From: a virus
Strand: one strand, 5' to 3'
IMG/VR virus record: IMGVR_UViG_3300049927_000029
Coordinates: 1-53,993 of that record
DNA length: 53,993 bases
In this document: in pieces, positions 44,538 to 53,427 of the stretch
Numbering within the stretch: position 1 is the stretch's first letter
Layout of the letters: each line of letters begins with the position of its first letter
The notes under the pieces: model-generated
The model's database searches: none
Seen by the model: the letters and a program-made list of their open reading frames with translations, nothing else
Told to the model about the DNA's origin: nothing
Made by a program: the position numbers and the translations under genes

Positions 44538-45364
44538 GGGCGCTCCTCCCAGGCGAGGCGGTAAACGTACTGCGCAGCATCATTGACCGTCAGGCCCCCC
44601 GCCAAGGTCGATAGGCGTCCGTGGAATACCGCAGCAGGCAACCCCCTCTCGCTGAATTCTTGGCCGACGTTACTGGCAGTGTTGTTCTGCGCAGCAGCTC
44701 GAACTTGCATAAAATCTACCCGTGTGCCCCCGGTAAAATTACCGCCGGTCTCTATAGTGATTTGCGATACGTAAGTCGGAAGCGGAGCTTCGCTCATACG
44801 GTTAAGCCCGAGGATGGGAACCGCCGTCCATGATCCGGAAGACGTAGCCCCTGTGTAAACCTCGAGCTGTAACGCTCCTTGAGTCAGTTCCAAGGTTTGT
44901 GTCCACAGGATGAAGTTTATCGGCGCGGTAAATCGAAACTGTACCGTCGGTCCCGCGACAGGAATTACGCCGTTGAAGAAAGAACGGAACATCCGACCTT
45001 CAAAGAAGCCGGTTTGCCCCGGATCAACACGCAGGCGTGGCTTTGAGGTTCCCGTAACCAAATTGGCTGGATGTGTGATCGCTACAGGCTGAGAAACGTC
45101 AACCTGGAGACGGTTCGCTATAACCATCGCGGCCGGCAATACGACGTCGATCGGATCGTCCACTTCGACCTTAAGCCTGTCGGAAGTCACCATAGCAGCA
45201 GGAAGCGTCACTGCCACCGGCTCGTCGAGTTCCACTTTGAGGCGATCGCCGGCCAGCATATCCGGAGGCGGCGCCGCGACAATGCGCTCTGAGAACGTGC
45301 CGTCGCCCATGTCGATGATACGTCGGAGAAAACCGCCGAATGCTCGTGTAAATCTGTCTGCCAT
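44534..45364 (-). CDS. Virion protein with three 22-residue repeats (276 aa)
   Basis: Residues about 33-105 hold three copies of a DRLKVELDEPVAVTLPAAMV-type repeat, each ending in an LPAAMV or HPANLV turn. The rest is a beta-rich domain (EGRMFRSFFNGVIPVAG, VQFRFTAPINF) that resembles phage baseplate or decoration proteins. Position between connector genes suggests a neck or capsid accessory part, perhaps whisker-like. Name not assigned. Confidence 0.6.
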   Translation of the reverse strand: MADRFTRAFGGFLRRIIDMGDGTFSERIVAAPPPDMLAGDRLKVELDEPVAVTLPAAMVTSDRLKVEVDDPIDVVLPAAMVIANRLQVDVSQPVAITHPANLVTGTSKPRLRVDPGQTGFFEGRMFRSFFNGVIPVAGPTVQFRFTAPINFILWTQTLELTQGALQLEVYTGATSSGSWTAVPILGLNRMSEAPLPTYVSQITIETGGNFTGGTRVDFMQVRAAAQNNTASNVGQEFSERGLPAAVFHGRLSTLAGGLTVNDAAQYVYRLAWEERP

Positions 45365-45370
45365 GACAAC

Positions 45371-45745
45371 TTACCTCAGTGCTGGATCACGAAGCGCATA
45401 GAGCAGCGCGGTAACAGGTTTTGGGAGGTAGCCCATGTCATAGGCGCCGTCTGCGTTCTCGTCACGGTCTTTGTACAGGAAGCCAAGCTGCAGCAGCGTG
45501 GCCGCTTGCACAGCGTATTTCACCTGCTTATCGCCGGAGCTGTCGACGACGTAAGTCGGATCGCCCGAACTGTCTAGGATCGGGTCGTCGTTGCTGTCAC
45601 GCTCGACCTCATACGGCGAAGCGCTCTTGAGATAGTTCTTCACCGCTTCGGACGCAGCGCCAATGTACGCTTCGATCAATACGTCATCCTGATCGTGATC
45701 CATGTTCAGGTGTCGCTTAGCACGGTCAAGCGTGACATACATCAT
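45371..45745 (-). CDS. Head-tail connector, gp6-like (124 aa)
   Basis: VTLDRAKRHLNMDHDQDDVLIEAYIGAASEAVKNYL is the standard N-terminus of the HK97 gp6-type adaptor, and the C-terminal helix YLPKPVTALLYALRDP agrees. A tract with Asp-Ser-Ser-Gly-Asp repeats (DDPILDSSGDPTYVVDSSGD) interrupts the usual loop and is longer than in relatives. Ring between portal and stopper. Confidence 0.85.
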   Translation of the reverse strand: MMYVTLDRAKRHLNMDHDQDDVLIEAYIGAASEAVKNYLKSASPYEVERDSNDDPILDSSGDPTYVVDSSGDKQVKYAVQAATLLQLGFLYKDRDENADGAYDMGYLPKPVTALLYALRDPALR

Positions 45746-46782
45746 TTTAACGACACTCCTTTCGCCGGGTCGAAGGTGCTCGCGTTCTCGCGGAGGTCTT
45801 TGCCATTACGCCCTGCTTTAACTGTTAGCTGCCACGCGTCGCTGGAGCCCGGCTTGTCGGTGTTCTCGGCTTTGGTCGAAGTCCACTGGCTACCCGCCCA
45901 GGTGACGTTGTCGTGGGCGTCGTAGGCTTGCTCTTCACGGAACACGCCTTTGTAGATCTGAATCGGCATCGCAAACTTCTGCGCGACTTCCTGGCCGCTG
46001 GACTTCATCAGCTTAATCGAGAACTCTCGGTCGCCGTCCTGCGTGATGCTCACGCCGTCGATACCATCCACGATGCATTCCCATCCGCGCATGCCGTGGG
46101 TGCGCTCGTACGACTTCCACAGGCCGCCACGGTGCGCAGCGTAAGTGCCGCGTGGATACTGCTTCGCTTCCTCGATCGCCGGCAGGATCTCTACGTCGAT
46201 CGCGTCGCGCCCGTCTTCAGCCTGGCGCACTTCAGGAACGACGATCAGATCGGCAGCAGATCGCGCCAAGGCTTGAAGGTCGACCGGATCGGCGTCTTTG
46301 CCTGGAATCGGTTCAGGAACGTCGACAAGCTTCGCCGCTTCCGCAGCAAGCAAAGCGATATCGATAGTAGGCAACTGGACGAACTCCGCTGCAGCCTTCG
46401 CCAGCGCTTCCAGGTCGACCGGATCCGCGTCTTTGCCGTCCTTCACTTCAGGAACTACGACAAGCTTGGCGATCGCTTCTAAGTCCGGCTCCACTGGTTC
46501 CGGAAGTTGCACTAGATCCGCCGCCGCCTTAGCCAGGGCGTCTAGGTCTACTTGATCCGCGTCTTTTCCGTCCTTCACTTCAGGCAGAACAACGAGCGCC
46601 GCGGCGGACTGTGCCAAGGCTTCCAAATCGACAGGATCATGTTGTACTGGCATAGGTCGATCGGCTAAACACTTGCGCAGGTCGGTCAGTTCGAGGTTCA
46701 GCGGTGCAACAGCCTTCGCCACCGCTGCGGCGATAACCGGCGCGAGGAATTCGGCTTGCGCTTCAAGTTCACGCAGGTTCAT
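45742..46782 (-). CDS. Repeat-rich virion fibre-like protein (346 aa)
   Basis: After a helical start (1-45), residues about 48-200 hold about six imperfect units of the type (A)LA-K-A-A-A-x-L-V-x-L-P-E-V followed by KDGKDADPVDLE. GKDAD motifs are collagen-like breaks found in phage fibres. The C-terminal 130 residues (YPRGTYAAHRGGLWKSYE, IYKGVFREEQAYDAHDNVTW) carry a carbohydrate-binding-like or beta-domain pattern. It overlaps the portal stop by 14 nt and may be a head fibre or neck appendage. Confidence 0.65.
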   Translation of the reverse strand: MNLRELEAQAEFLAPVIAAAVAKAVAPLNLELTDLRKCLADRPMPVQHDPVDLEALAQSAAALVVLPEVKDGKDADQVDLDALAKAAADLVQLPEPVEPDLEAIAKLVVVPEVKDGKDADPVDLEALAKAAAEFVQLPTIDIALLAAEAAKLVDVPEPIPGKDADPVDLQALARSAADLIVVPEVRQAEDGRDAIDVEILPAIEEAKQYPRGTYAAHRGGLWKSYERTHGMRGWECIVDGIDGVSITQDGDREFSIKLMKSSGQEVAQKFAMPIQIYKGVFREEQAYDAHDNVTWAGSQWTSTKAENTDKPGSSDAWQLTVKAGRNGKDLRENASTFDPAKGVSLK

Positions 46783-48145
46783 TAGCGAGCCTCTTTTCGA
46801 TCAGCAGAGCGAGCATTTTCGCGCTGTCTTGGATTTGTTCGTCGGTTGGTTCTGGCGGTGCGGCCGGCGGACTTGTTTGAGTGGCGGGCTGCGCCGTGCC
46901 GAAGGGGTCTGCGGAGGCGTCCCGTTTTGCCAGGGCGGCCAGGGAATAGTTCTGCTGCTGGATCATCGGGGAAGCGCCGCCTTCTACCGGAGCCATGTTG
47001 AGGCGCTTCCGGGCTTCGTCTGGGGCCATAATGCCCGCTCCCACGGCTACCTTAAGGGTTTCGACCAGGGAGCCGAGGTCCATCCGCAGGAGGCCGTCGA
47101 GGTCAAGCTCTACGCCGTATCGATCGGGCAGTGCTAAACCGTCATCCATGCAAGCTTCGAACTCTTCGATCAGGCTTTGCAAGCAGTCTGAGTAATAGAT
47201 CTGATTAAGGTCTGCTACTTTTTGGCCGGCCGGTTGCTGACCTACACCAACTTTGAAGCCCGGTACGTGGAACGCTGTGCAGATCATTTCAGCAGTCAGC
47301 TTGAACTGCTCGATCAACTGGGAGTCGGTCGCGCTCATGCGCATCTGCTGAAACTTCAGATCGTCACCGACCACGGCCACTTTGCCCGCGTTCGTGCCGG
47401 TGTAGTTCGCGTCCCAGTGTGCTTTAAGCCGTGCCGCTGTCTCATCGCTGATCGCGCCGGGGGCTGACAGGATGCCGCCAGGGCGCGCGCCGTTCTCGAA
47501 GAATGTCGAGCTATCGTTCTGCATTTTCAACGACTGGCATGCTGCTAAGGCGCACGCGTACAGAGGAGAGATGCCGACCAGGGGGTGGAACAGGCAATTC
47601 ATTCGGTCGTGGATCATCTCGGATGCAGGGACCGTTACGCCTTCGCTGCCTAGTTCGTTGAGGTCATCGCCGTTGCACTGGTAGTACACGTCGCCATTGT
47701 CAGCCACCAGAACAGTTACGCGGCACGGGTCGAGCAAATAGATAGACGTCACGACGCCGCGCTGATCGCGCTGCTTCAGGCCGTAGGCGTTGCCGTGGGT
47801 AAGCTTGGAGGTCTGCCACCATTGCTTGAACTGGATATGGTTCTGGTAGTTGTTTGGCTTTTTCAGCACAGGGCTAAACGCAGGGCTCGCCGTCTCCGTC
47901 CAAATACCGTTCGCGTCCAGTTGCATCAAGCGCGGACGCAACTTGCCGATGTCGTTAGCAATCAAGGTGACGCACGCGTATACGGCGTAATGCGCCAACA
48001 CGGTAGGAGCACGCCACTCATCGTTCTTTTGCCAGGCGCCAGTGTAGGGCTCCCGAATCCACGGATACCATCCACCGGAGCTACTGCTACTGACGGCAGA
48101 GGCTGGCGCTCGTTTGAATGTCAGCTCTCGGCCGAAGATACGCAT
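46769..48145 (-). CDS. Portal protein, HK97 gp3-like (458 aa)
   Basis: WRAPTVLAHYAVYACVTLIANDIGKL and HGNAYGLKQRDQRGVVTSIYLLDP, then GGILSAPGAISDETAARL and FHVPGFKVG are landmark blocks of HK97-type portals; size is as usual. It forms the dodecameric DNA channel. In this phage it stands downstream of the capsid gene, not between TerL and capsid. Confidence 0.9.
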   Translation of the reverse strand: MRIFGRELTFKRAPASAVSSSSSGGWYPWIREPYTGAWQKNDEWRAPTVLAHYAVYACVTLIANDIGKLRPRLMQLDANGIWTETASPAFSPVLKKPNNYQNHIQFKQWWQTSKLTHGNAYGLKQRDQRGVVTSIYLLDPCRVTVLVADNGDVYYQCNGDDLNELGSEGVTVPASEMIHDRMNCLFHPLVGISPLYACALAACQSLKMQNDSSTFFENGARPGGILSAPGAISDETAARLKAHWDANYTGTNAGKVAVVGDDLKFQQMRMSATDSQLIEQFKLTAEMICTAFHVPGFKVGVGQQPAGQKVADLNQIYYSDCLQSLIEEFEACMDDGLALPDRYGVELDLDGLLRMDLGSLVETLKVAVGAGIMAPDEARKRLNMAPVEGGASPMIQQQNYSLAALAKRDASADPFGTAQPATQTSPPAAPPEPTDEQIQDSAKMLALLIEKRLANEPA

Positions 48146-48441
48146 TAGGCGAGATCCTGATCCGCGATTACCGCTTCTATATCAGACTTCTTGATTCGGC
48201 CATCTTTGCCGGTGCCGACGACTTTATCCAGGTCGACGCCGTGTTCCTTGGCAAACTCGGCCACTGCTTCAGAGGCACGCGGTTCATCGGCTACCGGAGG
48301 CGGGCCGGCGGACAACATGCGGGTGTTGTAGCCGTCATCGGCGTATGTGCCGTGGCCCAGCTTGCGAAGAGTCTCCGCGTAGCGGCGGGCCATCATGACC
48401 TTTTTGCCGCCCTTGCCATAAATAAATTCAACTTTAGACAT
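48145..48441 (-). CDS. Small protein with E3-binding (PSBD) domain (98 aa)
   Basis: ATG at 48441 is preferred; the longer frame to 48537 overlaps the GIY-YIG gene. Residues 60-95 (AKEHGVDLDKVVGTGKDGRIKKSDIEAVI) match the peripheral-subunit-binding domain of 2-oxoacid dehydrogenase E2 proteins, a small three-helix fold used as a protein docking module. The N-terminal half is basic and unassigned. The stop overlaps the portal start. A capsid- or portal-associated docking protein is likely. Confidence 0.7.
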   Translation of the reverse strand: MSKVEFIYGKGGKKVMMARRYAETLRKLGHGTYADDGYNTRMLSAGPPPVADEPRASEAVAEFAKEHGVDLDKVVGTGKDGRIKKSDIEAVIADQDLA

Positions 48442-48484
48442 AATCAGTCTTCCGTAAAGAATCGGATTCGCCGCAGTATAGCGT

Positions 48485-49657
48485 TTAGGTAGCGGACTGT
48501 GATAGTGCTTTGAGTTCGAGGTTGCGTTTCTTGGCATAGGCCGCGCGCTTTGCTTTCTTCGCCAATATTTCTGCCTGAATTTGCGCGGGCGTCATAGAGG
48601 CCAGTTTCTCCGCTTTCTTTCGCGCGTGATATGCTTTCATTTTTAAGCCTTGAGCCGCCCGGACTTCGGGGGTCATGGCGGCCGCAATCTTTTCCCTACG
48701 CGCTTCAAGGCCGACAGCTTGCGCAGCACGATGCTCGTCCGTCCATCGTGCTGCGTGCATCTTGGCTTTAGCCTCTGGATCTCGCCAGCGGCCTTTCAAT
48801 CGCTCTGCCTGATCGGCTTTGAATTCGTCCGATTGTACACACTGGTGCAAACCGCCGCCTTCATAGTTCGCCCTCGCCGCCGCAGCCTTCTTAACCTTAA
48901 CTTCGGGTCGCTCTTTTATCTCAGCTAGAGCCGCAAGGTTCTTTTCGCGGTACTCGGGCGTAGCCTGAACCTTCGCCAAGCTTTGGCGGCGTTTGGCTTT
49001 AGCTTCCGGGGTCTGCGACGCGGCTTTCAACGGTGCAAACACTTCAGGATTCGTACGGTGTAATTCTCTCATCCTCTTCGCATGGGCTTCCCCAAAAGCC
49101 GGATCATCGTAGCGGCGTGAAGACGCAGCCTTGCGGCGCTCTACAGCGTCAGGATGTCGCATCCCGGCGAGAAAGCTAGCGCGAGTTTTAGGGTTTGTCC
49201 AAGCACCTTTAATCTTCAACGAGAGCGCTTCGCGGAACTCGGGAGAACTTCTAACTTCACGCATAACCGCGCTTATACGCTCCTTATAGCCGAGGGCCGC
49301 TTTAGTGATCTTGGCTGCGGCTACACGCTTAGCGATAGCTTCTGGGCTAACGTCAAAGAAACCGTCGCCACCGCCTGTGGAATTTGTAAGCCGGTGCCCC
49401 TCAGCCTTGAATTCCGCGATCAGTCGAATTTCGTATGGCTCCCAGGGTTCGCCTTCCGGCACTTCGAAGACTATTTCTATCGCGGGCTTTTCGCCAACGT
49501 TAATCAACGAACGGATCCAGTTCGCAGCATGGTGCTTCGTTTGGTTGGTCTTAGCTTTGCTTATGTGCGCCGCCAGTCTTGCTTCCGGGTTGGTGGTTTT
49601 CCCGATGTATCGAATTTCACCTTGCGGGCAGAGTAGGGCGTAAATGTAATCGGTCAT
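48485..49657 (-). CDS. GIY-YIG homing endonuclease with NUMOD3-type repeats (390 aa)
   Basis: The start at 49657 gives MTDYIYALLCPQGEIRYIGK, the GIY-YIG core; R and E residues follow in ARLAAH and WEPYEIRLIAEF. Residues 110-390 are a string of short basic helices (for example SPEFREALSLKIKGAWTNP) of the NUMOD3/interrupted-helix type that bind DNA. A free-standing mobile nuclease placed between the capsid terminator and the PSBD gene. Confidence 0.85.
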   Translation of the reverse strand: MTDYIYALLCPQGEIRYIGKTTNPEARLAAHISKAKTNQTKHHAANWIRSLINVGEKPAIEIVFEVPEGEPWEPYEIRLIAEFKAEGHRLTNSTGGGDGFFDVSPEAIAKRVAAAKITKAALGYKERISAVMREVRSSPEFREALSLKIKGAWTNPKTRASFLAGMRHPDAVERRKAASSRRYDDPAFGEAHAKRMRELHRTNPEVFAPLKAASQTPEAKAKRRQSLAKVQATPEYREKNLAALAEIKERPEVKVKKAAAARANYEGGGLHQCVQSDEFKADQAERLKGRWRDPEAKAKMHAARWTDEHRAAQAVGLEARREKIAAAMTPEVRAAQGLKMKAYHARKKAEKLASMTPAQIQAEILAKKAKRAAYAKKRNLELKALSQSAT

Positions 49658-49681
49658 AGTTTCCGGTCCCGTAGAAAACAA

Positions 49682-49714
49682 AAAGCCGGTAGAGGATCGC
49701 CCCCTACCGGCTTT
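49682..49714 (-). terminator. Rho-independent terminator after the capsid gene
   Basis: AAAGCCGGTAG/CTACCGGCTTT, an 11-bp stem with an 11-nt loop and a leftward T-run. It would end the TerS-TerL-capsid transcript ahead of the GIY-YIG gene. Confidence 0.85.
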
Positions 49715-49750
49715 GAGTGTATCAGACTAACCGCGTCTGTCTACGGGTTT

Positions 49751-51133
49751 TTAAACCCCCCACAGGACCCCACTCAACCATGCAACTGCCGAAGGGCGGC
49801 GGCGGGCAAAGTTGAGACTCAATTCTGCCCTAAAACCTACGAGGTTGCGCTGCCACAAACTGACGAGCACGGTGCTTGCGGTGGTTGGGTTATCCGGCGC
49901 GCTATCCATTTGCAGGGAAGCTTCGGTCGACATAGAAACATCGAGGCCGCCTTCATCTGCGTAGTAGATATCGCTGGCGTTGATCAAAGCTACGATCGAG
50001 CCGCTGGAATCGGTGGGAACATATTCTGTGGTCAGCACAGGAAGCCCGCCGAATACCCCACCGTTCATGGTGATGCCCGGAAATTCAACCTGGCCCAGAG
50101 GGTTTACCATCATGCTCAAAGCGAGCGCGGTGGTAGAAGACATTACCCACACACCGGAGGTTGGCGCGTTGTTGGCCGCGATGAACGAGGCGAACAGCGC
50201 ACGCATATCCGTGCGAACGTCGTCAGCGGTAGTGCCCGAACTTGGAATGGCCGAGACGCCATTAAGAATGCCGGCCGGCGAGATCCCTGCTACTGCGGTT
50301 TTGGTTGGAGAGATGAAGTCGATGTCAAGACGTTCGCGCAGAGCAGCTACCAGTTGATCCCGGATGATGCCATCCGCCGAAGGGCTGGAGTCGCGAATCA
50401 CTTCCATGGTTGCTACGGCGATGTTTGCCAGCTTCAGCGGTTCCAGGGTGGTACGCGAAAAATCAAACTTCGTCAATGGCTTAGCTTGCGACTCGCCGAC
50501 CCAGTAACCATCGCCGCCAGATGTCTGACCAATGAGGGCAGTCCGAAAAGGTACGCGACGCAGACCGGGGATGCCGTTAGTGCCGAAGCGGCCAACGAGC
50601 GTCTGGGGGCGCAAAAACTCCAAAAAGTCTGCGTATGCAGTGCTTTCCTGGCCTACTAGGGGTTTCGCCCACGTTGCATCGGTAGTTGTTGCGGCGGCTA
50701 CGGCGGCCTTAGTAACGAGGCGCTCGGTAGCATTGACAATAACTTCTTGATCGCCGTACAGCGCTTTCGCAATCTGCACCGCGTCACGGTGTTCCAAATG
50801 ACCGATAGCGAGACACTTGGCGGCGCGAGCAAACGCGATGCCGGGTTCCAGCTTCTGGGTATTCTTGGCTACGACGTGCACGCCCTTGCTACGATCCTGC
50901 ATACCCGAAACGTCGGTCACCGGCTTGGCGGTAGCGATAGCGGCTTTCTGCATAGCTTCCAGGCGACCGATGTGAACTTCGGTGGCTTTGATTTCGTCGA
51001 CCAGGGTGTCGAACTCTTCCGACTCTGCGCCGTCCAAGGTGCGGCCTTCCGCGCTGGTCATCAGCTCGGTTTGTCGCGCGGCCTTCTGTTCCAGTGCTGC
51101 TTGGAACGATTTGATTTGCTCAGCGATGTTCAT
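49751..51133 (-). CDS. Major capsid protein from internal start (460 aa)
   Basis: The ATG at 51133 inside the fusion has a very strong SD (AGGAGG, spacing 8 nt), and MNIAEQIKSF is the expected start of an HK97 capsid precursor with its delta-domain. This second start would allow more capsid than protease to be made, needed for the hundreds of capsid copies per virion. Confidence 0.7.
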   Translation of the reverse strand: MNIAEQIKSFQAALEQKAARQTELMTSAEGRTLDGAESEEFDTLVDEIKATEVHIGRLEAMQKAAIATAKPVTDVSGMQDRSKGVHVVAKNTQKLEPGIAFARAAKCLAIGHLEHRDAVQIAKALYGDQEVIVNATERLVTKAAVAAATTTDATWAKPLVGQESTAYADFLEFLRPQTLVGRFGTNGIPGLRRVPFRTALIGQTSGGDGYWVGESQAKPLTKFDFSRTTLEPLKLANIAVATMEVIRDSSPSADGIIRDQLVAALRERLDIDFISPTKTAVAGISPAGILNGVSAIPSSGTTADDVRTDMRALFASFIAANNAPTSGVWVMSSTTALALSMMVNPLGQVEFPGITMNGGVFGGLPVLTTEYVPTDSSGSIVALINASDIYYADEGGLDVSMSTEASLQMDSAPDNPTTASTVLVSLWQRNLVGFRAELSLNFARRRPSAVAWLSGVLWGV

Positions 51134-51721
51134 ATCTTGGCCCTCCTCGGGCTTCGGAGTAACGGGTAGTTTTTTCGTAACGGTTGCCGAAGCGCCGGCG
51201 GGTTTGGCGAGCCGAACGACTGGGACTTCCTTTTTGCCGAACGCGGCAGGTAGACCCACGTCGAAACTTTTCACCGTGTTAATCGTTGCGTTTGCCTGCG
51301 CCGGAATTGTGACGGCGCTAAGCTCAAAAACTTCAGTTTGCATGTAGCGGGTGCCCCAAGTGCCGGCGATGTTCTCCGACTCCAAGGAGCGAAAACCGAT
51401 CGATACCGCACGAACCAGGCCTGCTTTAATCGACTGCCAAGCCTCTTCGATACGGTCTTGCAGCGCGCCAGGCTCTTCGATACGCGGCAGCGTTGCAGTA
51501 AATGGTACGCCCTTCGCCGTAGGCTTGCCGAACTCTACCAGGCCAATCGGCTTGTCGTGTTCATGCTGCCACAGGAGCGGCAAAGGGTTTTTGTACTTGA
51601 CCCCGAGCGGCTCTACAACGTCGCCCACGCGATCGACTTCCGGGGTAGTCGCCCAGCCGGTAATCGTTCGAGTTTCCTCGCCGACCGCCTTAACCTCAAG
51701 AAAACTGTAGGCTCTGTTCAT
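49751..51721 (-). CDS. Prohead protease-major capsid fusion (656 aa)
   Basis: Residues 1-165 are an S78-type prohead protease (GWATTPEVDRVGDVVEPLG, LLWQHEHDKPIG with the catalytic His, VRAVSIGFRSLE with the Ser). Residues about 197-290 are the delta-domain-like coiled coil, and 300-656 the HK97-fold capsid protein (FLRPQTLVGRFG, GYWVGESQAKPLT, ending FARRRPSAVAWLSGV). The delta-domain is presumably cut off by the protease. An internal start (51133) may also give capsid protein alone. Confidence 0.9.
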   Translation of the reverse strand: MNRAYSFLEVKAVGEETRTITGWATTPEVDRVGDVVEPLGVKYKNPLPLLWQHEHDKPIGLVEFGKPTAKGVPFTATLPRIEEPGALQDRIEEAWQSIKAGLVRAVSIGFRSLESENIAGTWGTRYMQTEVFELSAVTIPAQANATINTVKSFDVGLPAAFGKKEVPVVRLAKPAGASATVTKKLPVTPKPEEGQDMNIAEQIKSFQAALEQKAARQTELMTSAEGRTLDGAESEEFDTLVDEIKATEVHIGRLEAMQKAAIATAKPVTDVSGMQDRSKGVHVVAKNTQKLEPGIAFARAAKCLAIGHLEHRDAVQIAKALYGDQEVIVNATERLVTKAAVAAATTTDATWAKPLVGQESTAYADFLEFLRPQTLVGRFGTNGIPGLRRVPFRTALIGQTSGGDGYWVGESQAKPLTKFDFSRTTLEPLKLANIAVATMEVIRDSSPSADGIIRDQLVAALRERLDIDFISPTKTAVAGISPAGILNGVSAIPSSGTTADDVRTDMRALFASFIAANNAPTSGVWVMSSTTALALSMMVNPLGQVEFPGITMNGGVFGGLPVLTTEYVPTDSSGSIVALINASDIYYADEGGLDVSMSTEASLQMDSAPDNPTTASTVLVSLWQRNLVGFRAELSLNFARRRPSAVAWLSGVLWGV

Positions 51722-51753
51722 GTATACAGCTCCGGTAAATTACGCGCACCTTA

Positions 51754-53427
51754 TCACCCGAGGAACATCATCGCAAATTTCTTGTGCGCTGCCGGCGGGT
51801 TAAGCGCCATCAGCGACACGGCGTTGAACAATGCCATTACCGGGTCAATCTTCGCCGAACCGGAAGCCTGTTTGGTGATCAGGATCGAGTTCGCACGCGG
51901 CTCAACGCGGCAGTTTGAGACGCACCACGACATCAAAGGCTGCTCGGCATGCTTGAGCTTCCCTTCAGCCAGTCGTCGTTCAGTGGTCTTGATCGCGCCT
52001 CCGAGTTTCCAACCTTGACTGATACCGACGATCTTGTCTTCCGGGATGGACCGTGCAACCAGTTCGTCGAAAATGGCGCCGATGCCTACCGGGTCGACGC
52101 CGATCTTATCGAGTAAGCCGGAATCGTAAACGCGCTCCACGATATCGCAGACTTCCGTTACGTCGTCACCGATGTGAGAAACCATCACCAGGTCGCCGGC
52201 ACGGGCAAAGTCTTCAAAGCGCGCCGCTTCCTGCAGGTTGCGTTTCATCGCCGAGGGGTGCGCCCAACCTTTGCACCACACCAGCCAATCGCCTGTGTCC
52301 TTTTCGCGCCCTACCAAGGAGAGGCCTAGAAGGTCGTCCAGGCCGCCGCCGTCGATCCCTACGTCGATCACTTCAGCGCGATCTAGCAAGGTGTCTAGCG
52401 TTACAGAGCGCTCCGACTGCGCTTGCCAATAATCGGCACCAGCCCATCGGTCTGTGCGCAGGGCCAGCCCGATTTCTACGTTCAGGTACTTGGCCAAGAC
52501 ATTCAGTGTTTCCGGTTCGCCAGTCTCCTGTGCCTGCTTCAGCTTTCTGGCTATGTATTCGACACTGGTCGATCGGCCAAGGTTCGGGTTCGAGATGTAG
52601 AAGTTCTCAGGATTCAGGTAATCCTTATTTTCGATCATCGCCTGTGGGTACTCATAGAGCACCGGGAGGAACTGAGGATCGTGGATCTCGCCGTCACGCA
52701 CTTTTCGGGCATACATCAGCTTTGAGCGGAAGACGCCGGCGGGTGGCTCGTCTGACTGCGTGGTCAAGTAGAGAATGAAACCCTCGGGTCGGGAGGCTAA
52801 TCCTCCGGTAGCTTCCAGGAGCATTCTCTCGGCGTTTGGATTCTTGCCGAATAGGTGAATCTCATCGATCAGCACCACAGCCGCTTTCTTACCGCCAACC
52901 GTGTTTGTGTCAGCAGCCACAACCTTCAACGTAGCGCCCGTCCCTAAATGCGTGATCGTCCGCAGGTGGTCCTGTACTTGCATCATGCTGTCTAGTTCGG
53001 GGTCGGTCTTCACCATATCCCTTGCAGGAGCGAAGGCGTTATCGGCAACTTCCTTGGTTGGCGCCAAGATGATGAACTCCGCGGACTGCCGCCAGTTCTG
53101 GATCAACACCGTAAGCATGATCGCAGCAGCAAAGGTGGATTTTGAATTCTTCTTGGCGATCAGCAGGAAATATTCCTTGATCAACTGCACGCCGTTATCT
53201 GGGTTGTACGCGCCGAAGATGGCGCCGGCTAAATCGTCCGTCCAGGGCTCGCAGGATTCCCCAATGGTCGGACTGCCGGGGGCATCTACGATCTTCAGCA
53301 GGTGCAGGACGCTAAGCGCGGCGGCGGCGGAATCAGGAAACAGCGGTTCGAAAGGGATCAGGCTTTCGCCTTTAATGATCCGATCTTCCCACGTCGGGCA
53401 GGCCGTCGACCAGGTTGGCGACCCCAT
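51754..53427 (-). CDS. terL: Terminase large subunit, Terminase_1 type (557 aa)
   Basis: ATPase: Walker A-like AKKNSKST (about residues 91-98, with Ser where Gly is usual), Walker B VVLIDEIHLFG and coupling motif YLTTQSDE. Nuclease: DVGIDGGGLDDLLG, then DPVGIGAIFDEL and the late Asp in IDPVMALFNAV. It packages DNA into the prohead and cuts it at the end site. Starts on the TerS stop overlap. Confidence 0.9.
   Translation of the reverse strand: MGSPTWSTACPTWEDRIIKGESLIPFEPLFPDSAAAALSVLHLLKIVDAPGSPTIGESCEPWTDDLAGAIFGAYNPDNGVQLIKEYFLLIAKKNSKSTFAAAIMLTVLIQNWRQSAEFIILAPTKEVADNAFAPARDMVKTDPELDSMMQVQDHLRTITHLGTGATLKVVAADTNTVGGKKAAVVLIDEIHLFGKNPNAERMLLEATGGLASRPEGFILYLTTQSDEPPAGVFRSKLMYARKVRDGEIHDPQFLPVLYEYPQAMIENKDYLNPENFYISNPNLGRSTSVEYIARKLKQAQETGEPETLNVLAKYLNVEIGLALRTDRWAGADYWQAQSERSVTLDTLLDRAEVIDVGIDGGGLDDLLGLSLVGREKDTGDWLVWCKGWAHPSAMKRNLQEAARFEDFARAGDLVMVSHIGDDVTEVCDIVERVYDSGLLDKIGVDPVGIGAIFDELVARSIPEDKIVGISQGWKLGGAIKTTERRLAEGKLKHAEQPLMSWCVSNCRVEPRANSILITKQASGSAKIDPVMALFNAVSLMALNPPAAHKKFAMMFLG

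Noticed and set aside
49910-50659. 249-codon open frame on the + strand
   Set aside because: Antisense to the capsid gene, no family pattern and no translation signal.
51338-52018. 226-codon open frame on the + strand
   Set aside because: Antisense to capsid/terminase; composition is that of a shadow frame.
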